5,391 nt of DNA from Streptosporangiaceae bacterium (GTDB lineage Bacteria; Actinomycetota; Actinomycetes; Streptosporangiales; Streptosporangiaceae): NCBI GenBank assembly GCA_025934635.1, contig JAICWX010000477.1, positions 1 to 5,391 on the forward strand, in the 5' to 3' direction. Numbering within the stretch: the first letter of the stretch is position 1; every line of letters begins with the position of its first letter. Under the pieces are notes generated by a model, which searched no databases, was not told the origin of the DNA, and was given only the letters and a program-made list of their open reading frames with translations. The translations under genes and the position numbers were made by a program. Of the stretch, positions 1-3,181 are shown one piece after another.

Positions 1-142
1 CCCAGTCGCCCTCGACGGTAGTGAACATGGCGTCGGTCTGGTTCGGCAGCCCGCTCTCCCGGACCACCCGGACGGCCTCGGCCACCACCTCGCCGACCCC
101 CTCCCCGATCCCCAGCGGGGTAACAGAAAACGCAATAAGCAC
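1..142 (-). CDS. MTH1187/DUF77-family thiamine-binding protein, N-terminal part (partial)
   Basis: Read on the minus strand from a GTG at 142-140, 47 codons run off the left edge with no stop. The N-terminus begins [20 protein letters not shown] and continues through [20 protein letters not shown] to TTVEGDW. This is the typical start of the MTH1187/DUF77 family: a beta strand ending in SVTPLG, a helix, SGLP, then a TTVEG-D/E-W block. Family members are small (about 100 residues), soluble ferredoxin-like proteins that bind thiamine or a related pyrimidine, so more than half is missing here. The start is supported by GGGAG six bases upstream and by the family alignment beginning at this residue. 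It is transcribed divergently from the Cys-rich gene across an AT-rich gap. The family call is strong; the ligand in this organism is inferred. Confidence 0.87.
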   Translation of the reverse strand, partial: MLIAFSVTPLGIGEGVGEVVAEAVRVVRESGLPNQTDAMFTTVEGDW

Positions 143-148
143 AGAGTG

Positions 149-153
149 CTCCC
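149..153 (-). promoter_or_regulatory. Shine-Dalgarno site for the minus-strand thiamine-binding gene
   Basis: On the minus strand this reads GGGAG, six bases before the GTG at 142-140. A second purine-rich block (GAGGG, 156-160) lies just upstream. The position fixes the start of the partial gene. Confidence 0.6.
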
Positions 154-200
154 TTCCCTCTTCAATAATTTACTACCTCACAAGCACCTGCATTAACACG

Positions 201-229
201 TTGGAAGGCTATTTTTAGAACTTCATACT
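201..229 (+). promoter_or_regulatory. Candidate sigma70-like promoter, distal
   Basis: TTGGAA (201-206) and CATACT (224-229) are separated by 17 bases, each matching four of six consensus positions. It would give a leader of more than 130 bases for the gene at 370. This is by-eye matching in AT-rich DNA, so it is only a candidate. Confidence 0.25.
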
Positions 230-254
230 AGTTCACCATAGATAACCTGCTTAA

Positions 255-266
255 ATGCGTTCGCAT
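255..266. promoter_or_regulatory. Perfect inverted repeat ATGCG-TT-CGCAT, possible operator
   Basis: The two 5-base arms are exact reverse complements around a TT centre, giving a 12-base near-palindrome in the middle of the divergent gap. The size suits a small dimeric regulator, but no regulator gene is visible beside it and no second copy was seen nearby. A chance occurrence is possible. Confidence 0.25.
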
Positions 267-297
267 CTTGCGTCGGAGAACATTCGAAAACTGCTTA

Positions 298-326
298 TTG
301 CAATCGTGAATGATTAGGATCATGAT
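298..326 (+). promoter_or_regulatory. Candidate promoter proximal to the Cys-rich gene, overlapped by palindromes
   Basis: TTGCAA (298-303) and CATGAT (321-326) are 17 bases apart, four of six matches each. Transcription would begin near 333, leaving a leader of roughly 37 bases before the GTG at 370. The -35 lies within the palindrome ATTGCAAT (297-304). The -10 overlaps the inverted repeat ATGAT-TAGG-ATCAT (310-323) and the palindrome ATCATGAT (319-326). That arrangement would suit a repressor-controlled promoter. Use of this promoter would exclude the ATG at 310 as the start. Confidence 0.3.
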
Positions 327-360
327 TGCTACGTATCAAATAGTGGGTCTTCGGGCGGAT

Positions 361-365
361 GGAGG
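361..365 (+). promoter_or_regulatory. Shine-Dalgarno site deciding the start of the Cys-rich gene
   Basis: GGAGG lies four bases before the GTG at 370. The in-frame ATGs at 310 and 322 have no comparable site: the second has only TAGGA two bases upstream. The spacing is a little short but acceptable. Confidence 0.5.
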
Positions 366-369
366 CAGT

Positions 370-756
370 GTGTACAGGAGGAACAAGGGAGAAAAGCCGG
401 AAGAGGCGAGCTCAGGCGACGAACGGAGGTCATTCCTCCGCAAGGCGGCGGTTACCGCCCTCGGCGGCGCGGTTGCCACCCTTGGGCTGGAGACGTCGAC
501 GGCGGCCAAGGCCAGTACCCTGCCGAAACAGGGCCTGCACATCAAGAAGCCGCAGGCGGTGGCGTCCTATTCGGCCTACTGCTGCACGCTGCTCTATCAC
601 TACTGCACGACCACCCAGGAGAAGAACTGCGGCGGTTCCGGCAACTCGTGGTCGTGGACCTGCTGCGCGTATGTCGGCTCCAGCCTGACCCGGGTCACGT
701 GTTACGAGTGCTATAAGTACAAGTGCTCGAATGCGCTCTTCGGGGCCGGCTGCTGA
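370..756 (+). CDS. Tat-exported small Cys/Tyr-rich protein, possibly MauA-like
   Basis: From the GTG at 370 this is 128 residues. A twin-arginine signal is clear: ERRSFLRK with R19-R20, then a hydrophobic AAVTALGGAVATLGL stretch and an AxA-type cleavage site TAAKA|S (A48/S49). The mature part is about 80 residues. Its last 58 hold ten cysteines (71, 72, 79, 87, 98, 99, 111, 114, 119, 128), including two CC pairs and a terminal Cys, plus many Tyr and a WSW (W94, W96) just before the second CC. An even Cys number suits five disulfides. MADH small subunits (MauA) are also Tat-exported and disulfide-rich, and the neighbours resemble MauE and MauD. It is however shorter than MauA, and the two well-separated tryptophans that form TTQ are not evident. 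I do not recognise the family; it is the likely substrate of the downstream redox genes. A longer form from ATG 310 (148 residues) is possible but less likely. Confidence 0.75.
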   Translation: MYRRNKGEKPEEASSGDERRSFLRKAAVTALGGAVATLGLETSTAAKASTLPKQGLHIKKPQAVASYSAYCCTLLYHYCTTTQEKNCGGSGNSWSWTCCAYVGSSLTRVTCYECYKYKCSNALFGAGC

Positions 757-762
757 GGCGGC

Positions 763-828
763 ATGTGGCTGTGGCTCGGCTGCGCCCTGGCCTTTTTCGG
801 CGGATTGGCCCAGCTGTTCAGCCCTTGA
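763..828 (+). CDS. Possible 21-residue hydrophobic membrane micropeptide
   Basis: An ATG preceded by GAGG (755-758, four bases away) opens 21 codons ending in TGA. The peptide starts MWLWLGCALAFFGG, ends LAQLFSP, and forms one short hydrophobic segment with a single Cys (C7). Eighteen of 21 codons end in G or C, matching coding usage around it. It fills most of the 75-base gap between the Cys-rich gene and the membrane-protein gene, and its stop region carries the GAGG that could serve the next gene. It could be a small membrane subunit or a translational-coupling leader. It is too short to prove from one sequence. Confidence 0.4.
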   Translation: MWLWLGCALAFFGGLAQLFSP

Positions 829-831
829 GGC

Positions 832-1455
832 GTGTCATTGCTCGGCGTGACCGGGCCTAGCACAAATCAGGAGGGCAGCACCAGCCGACAGCGCCGAGCG
901 CGGGTCATCCGCCTGAACGTTCTGTACGTGACGGCATTCGGCGTGGCCGCCGTAATGATGACACTGATCATATTCGGCGTCCGGCAGTTGCTGCCGAGCC
1001 ACATCGGGATACCGCCGCTGGTCGTCGGGCTGCTGTTCCTTTACCTGGCCGCGTGCGACATGCGGCTCGGCCCGCTGCGCACGCCCGGGCTATGGCGGCA
1101 GACCTGCCCGGCCTGGCGGCTGCGCTTCGGCATTCCGCTCTCGACGCTGTTCTGGGGGCTCGACATCGGGACCACGCTCTCCACGATCAAGATGACCTCG
1201 CTCTACTGGGCCTCGATCATCGTGCTGGTCGTGGCCTCGCCACCGAGGCCTGAGCTGGCCGTGGCGTGCTTCGCGGCCGGGTACCTGCTGGCCCACCTGG
1301 CGAGTGTGTGGCGGGTGGCCCGCGGTGTGTCGGTGGACGTCGCGGTGAGGTGGGCCAACGCCCAGGCGATCCGGACGCGCATGACGTCGGGCGTGGTCCT
1401 GACGGTCATCGGGGTGCTCGTTTTCGCACAGGGAGTGGTGAGCTGGCATGGCTGA
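832..1455 (+). CDS. Polytopic membrane protein of unknown function, possibly CcdA/MauF-like
   Basis: The 207-residue frame has a basic, Ser/Gln-rich N-terminus (about 1-28) and then about five hydrophobic segments near 30-53, 58-76, 101-135 (long, perhaps a hairpin), 141-160 and 185-204. Cysteines lie at 75, 92 (RQTCPAW) and 146. The stretch FWGLDIGTTLSTIKMTSLYW (107-126) is the most distinctive and likely conserved. In mau clusters a CcdA/DsbD-like membrane protein (MauF) passes electrons alongside MauE and MauD. The position here suggests a similar role, but I see no clear CcdA signature, so that is inference. The start is uncertain. GTG 832 has GAGG only one base away. TTG 838 has the same GAGG at seven bases and may be the real start. 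The gene overlaps the next by eight bases. Confidence 0.72.
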   Translation: MSLLGVTGPSTNQEGSTSRQRRARVIRLNVLYVTAFGVAAVMMTLIIFGVRQLLPSHIGIPPLVVGLLFLYLAACDMRLGPLRTPGLWRQTCPAWRLRFGIPLSTLFWGLDIGTTLSTIKMTSLYWASIIVLVVASPPRPELAVACFAAGYLLAHLASVWRVARGVSVDVAVRWANAQAIRTRMTSGVVLTVIGVLVFAQGVVSWHG

Positions 1456-1888
1456 ACGGCCCCGCGTCCTTCCGGCCATCGCCGCGGTGCGGGCCGACGG
1501 CCGCCACGCGGTGTCGTCGGTCACCGTTATCCGGGTGCGGCGGCGGACCGAGCTGATCGGGGGCATCAGGCAATGGCGCCTGGTCCAGCGGGAGATGCGC
1601 TCCCTGGAGCGGCCGCCGTTGCTGGTGCGCGGGTCGGTCAGCCTGCGTACCCGGGAGCTGATCTTCTTCTCGATGTGGCCCGACGTACGCGCCCTGCTGC
1701 TCTTCAACGCCCTGGCCAGTCATGTGGCGGCGGTGCGGTGGGTGATTCGCGGTGATCATGACGCCTGGACCGGCGTATCCGGCGCGGTCGGGCCGGCCGA
1801 GCTGAGCCGGCGCGACGGCGAGCCGAACTGGCTGGACATCCTGGACGCGCGGGCTGCCGCCCGGCCGGACGGGGGCGTGACCTGGTGA
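1448..1888 (+). CDS. Small soluble protein, ABM/DUF3291-like dimeric alpha/beta-barrel (tentative)
   Basis: This is 146 residues with no signal or membrane segment, starting at an ATG inside the 3' end of the previous gene (8-base overlap), with GGTGAG five bases upstream. The centre resembles ferredoxin-like ABM and DUF3291 folds: a strand SSVTVIRVRRR (23-33), a helix GIRQWRLVQREM (39-50), a strand pair PLLVRGSVSLRTRELIFFSMW (57-77), a helix DVRALLLFNAL (79-89), then H92 and a strand VRWVIRG (96-102). The pattern W-P-D-x-R-A-L-x-x-F with a following His recalls spheroidene-monooxygenase-like and DUF3291 proteins, some of which bind heme. The match is by pattern only. In this operon it could be a cytoplasmic redox or chaperone partner, but nothing in the sequence fixes a substrate. 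Confidence 0.65.
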   Translation: MAERPRVLPAIAAVRADGRHAVSSVTVIRVRRRTELIGGIRQWRLVQREMRSLERPPLLVRGSVSLRTRELIFFSMWPDVRALLLFNALASHVAAVRWVIRGDHDAWTGVSGAVGPAELSRRDGEPNWLDILDARAAARPDGGVTW

Positions 1889-2472
1889 GCGTGCTCGAGG
1901 CGGTACTGCGCGCCGCCTTGACGGCGACGTTCCTGCTGTCGGCGGCGGGTAAGACCATGGCGCTGGAGAAGTCCGCGCGGATGCTCGCGGGGCTGCTGCC
2001 GCTGCCCGGCCGGCCGCTGGCCATCGCGCTGATCGCCGGCGAGGCGGTGGCGGCGGTGTCCGTGGCGACGGCGCGGGACGGGCCGCGGGCGGACGTCGCG
2101 GCCGGCGTGGCGCTGCTCCTCGCGCTGACCTTCGCCGGCGCGTCGGCCCGGGCCAGCCTGGCGGGCCAGCGCGTGATGTGTGCCTGCTTCGGCAGCCTGC
2201 GCCCCGCCCAGGCGCTCGGCTGGCACACCCTGGTGCGCGCGGGAGTGATCGCCGCCGCCGCGATCGGGTGGCGCGCGGCCATCGGCGTCGTCCAGCCGTC
2301 GGTGTCCAGCGCCGAGGACCGCGCCGCCCTCAGCTTCGCCGCCGCCGCCGCGGTCGCCAGCTTCGTCGCCTGGACGCAGTGGCGGGCCGGGATCGCGCAC
2401 CGCCGGTTCGCCGCGAACGCGATCTACCTGCAGGCGGTATCCCCCGAACGGCAACGGCGCGAGCCAGCTTAA
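1885..2472 (+). CDS. MauE/DoxX-like redox-associated membrane protein
   Basis: This 195-residue integral membrane protein starts at a GTG overlapping the previous stop by four bases (GTGA), a translational-coupling junction; GTG 1891 is an alternative. Hydrophobic segments lie at about 4-22, 44-62, 71-92, 112-137 and 147-164. The N-terminal pattern FLLSAAGKTMAL (16-27) and the motif MCACFGS (98-104, cysteines 99 and 101) are typical of MauE, where a CxCFG sits at a membrane border and is thought to exchange electrons with MauD. In methylamine utilisers MauE and MauD are required for production of the disulfide-rich MADH small subunit. Here it most likely serves the Cys-rich Tat protein at 370-756. 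The C-terminus (168-195) is basic and probably cytoplasmic. The family call is firm; the substrate is inferred. Confidence 0.85.
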   Translation: MSVLEAVLRAALTATFLLSAAGKTMALEKSARMLAGLLPLPGRPLAIALIAGEAVAAVSVATARDGPRADVAAGVALLLALTFAGASARASLAGQRVMCACFGSLRPAQALGWHTLVRAGVIAAAAIGWRAAIGVVQPSVSSAEDRAALSFAAAAAVASFVAWTQWRAGIAHRRFAANAIYLQAVSPERQRREPA

Positions 2473-2484
2473 GGTGCGAGCCAG
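2456..2484 (+). repeat. Short imperfect tandem duplication across the mauE-like stop
   Basis: GGCGCGAGCCAG (2456-2467) and GGTGCGAGCCAG (2473-2484) match at 11 of 12 positions with a 17-base period. The first copy encodes the end of the MauE-like protein and the second lies in the 33-base gap before the next gene. It looks like a local duplication rather than a functional element. Confidence 0.4.
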
Positions 2485-2505
2485 GTGAAGAAAGGCGGTT
2501 GAGGA

Positions 2506-3051
2506 GTGGGCACGATCGTGGTCGTCGCGGTGCTGGCCATCTTGTCAGCAGCGGTCGCGTTGCTATCGGCCGGCCTCGTCGAGGTGTACGCGGAGCTGCG
2601 CCAGGTGCGCGATGTCCTGCGGATGCAGGACGAGCCGCTCCGGGTCAGCCTCAGTACTCTCGGCCGCGAGGTCGCCGAGCTCGTCCCCGATCCCCCCGGG
2701 CCGCTGCGGCTCGACCGGGTCCGGCCGAACTACTTCCTCGTGCTCAGCAACTCCTGCTCGACCTGCCAGACGATCGGGTCCGGCCTGGCTGCTTCGGCGT
2801 CGCGCTGGGAATCCGCCATCACGGTGCTCGTGGCCAGCGACAGCGAGAAGCACGGCCAGGAATGGGCCGCCTCGGTGGGTCTTGACAGCCCCCGGGTCTT
2901 CATCGACGACCAGGGCAAATACGCCAAGCAACTGGGTGTGAGCAGCTCGCCCACGGTGGTGCGGGTCGAGCGCGGCCGCCTGACCGCCGCCGCCAACCTT
3001 ACCTCGTTGCGGCAGCTCGAGGTCTTCGTCGACGGGTTCGCGACCAACTGA
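2506..3051 (+). CDS. MauD-like membrane-anchored thioredoxin-fold protein
   Basis: This is 181 residues from GTG 2506, with GGCGG seven bases upstream; GTG 2518 is an alternative. One N-terminal membrane segment (about 3-25) is followed by a helical, possibly coiled linker (26-60) and a thioredoxin-fold domain (about 74-178). The active site is NSCSTCQ with C84 and C87. The fold also shows VFIDDQGKYAKQLGV (131-145) and the cis-proline loop SSSPTVV (P149). The order anchor, strand, CxxC, cis-Pro is that of MauD and TlpA/ResA-type proteins placed outside the membrane. MauD works with MauE in disulfide formation or isomerisation of the MADH small subunit. It lies 33 bases after the MauE-like gene and ends the operon, so it is the likely extracytoplasmic thiol enzyme for the Cys-rich Tat protein. 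Confidence 0.84.
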   Translation: MGTIVVVAVLAILSAAVALLSAGLVEVYAELRQVRDVLRMQDEPLRVSLSTLGREVAELVPDPPGPLRLDRVRPNYFLVLSNSCSTCQTIGSGLAASASRWESAITVLVASDSEKHGQEWAASVGLDSPRVFIDDQGKYAKQLGVSSSPTVVRVERGRLTAAANLTSLRQLEVFVDGFATN

Positions 3052-3181
3052 CCGGCCGATGCCCCGGGCGGCCCGGGCCCGGCGCCGCGAACCGTGAAAA
3101 AGTAGTTAACATCTCGGGTCTGACCGCCGTGATTGGTGGACGCTGTGGCCAAGCGCACGATTGAAGCCACACAATGACGAC
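3052..3181. promoter_or_regulatory. Intergenic gap between operon and ABC-kinase gene
   Basis: This 130-base gap holds no convincing gene. Its left part is extremely GC-rich with a short inverted repeat, listed separately. Its right part has an AT-rich island (GTGAAAAAGTAGTTAACATC, 3094-3113) that could carry a promoter for the next gene, although I find no well-spaced -35/-10 pair. No clear Shine-Dalgarno precedes the ATG at 3182, so a leaderless or weakly initiated message is possible. Confidence 0.35.
3063..3077 (+). terminator. GC-rich inverted repeat after the operon, possible weak terminator
   Basis: CCCGGGC (3063-3069) and GCCCGGG (3071-3077) are reverse complements. A realistic fold is a 5-bp stem with a GCGGC loop. 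It sits 12 bases past the stop of the MauD-like gene. There is no T-run after it, so it would be an atypical terminator at best. The same bases contain overlapping palindromes from the run of G and C. Confidence 0.25.

Larger units (their letters stand above)
143..369. promoter_or_regulatory. AT-rich divergent intergenic regulatory region
   Basis: This stretch separates two divergent genes and is clearly AT-richer than the rest of the window. No gene is convincing in it. The in-frame extension of the Cys-rich gene upstream to an ATG at 310 lacks the G/C third-position bias seen downstream, so I treat it as leader. The region holds two promoter-like pairs for the plus strand and several short palindromes, listed separately. 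On the minus strand an AT-rich TAGTAAATTATT block lies just upstream of the thiamine-binding gene and could hold its -10 element. Confidence 0.55.

Noticed and set aside
21..218. Plus-strand 65-codon frame at the left edge
   Set aside because: It is antisense to the thiamine-binding gene, whose conserved N-terminus is clear, and continues into AT-rich noncoding DNA.
310..369. Upstream ATG start (310) for the Cys-rich protein
   Set aside because: The 20 extra codons lack G/C third-position bias, have no good Shine-Dalgarno, and overlap a promoter candidate. GTG 370 has GGAGG upstream and still leaves a complete Tat signal.
370..756. Cys-rich protein as a true MADH small subunit (MauA)
   Set aside because: It is too short, the two separated tryptophans of TTQ are not apparent, and no large subunit is visible. 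Only a remote relationship remains possible.
370..756. Cys-rich protein as a lanthipeptide or other RiPP precursor
   Set aside because: It carries a Tat signal with an AxA cleavage site, and no cyclase, radical-SAM enzyme or dedicated peptidase-exporter is in the window.
869..875. AGGAGGG as a ribosome-binding site for a later start of the membrane protein
   Set aside because: No in-frame ATG, GTG or TTG lies at a suitable distance downstream.
1704..2454. Overlapping minus-strand frames opposite the MauE-like gene
   Set aside because: Arg/Pro/Ala-rich translations without domains; the plus strand has a convincing membrane protein with CxCFG.
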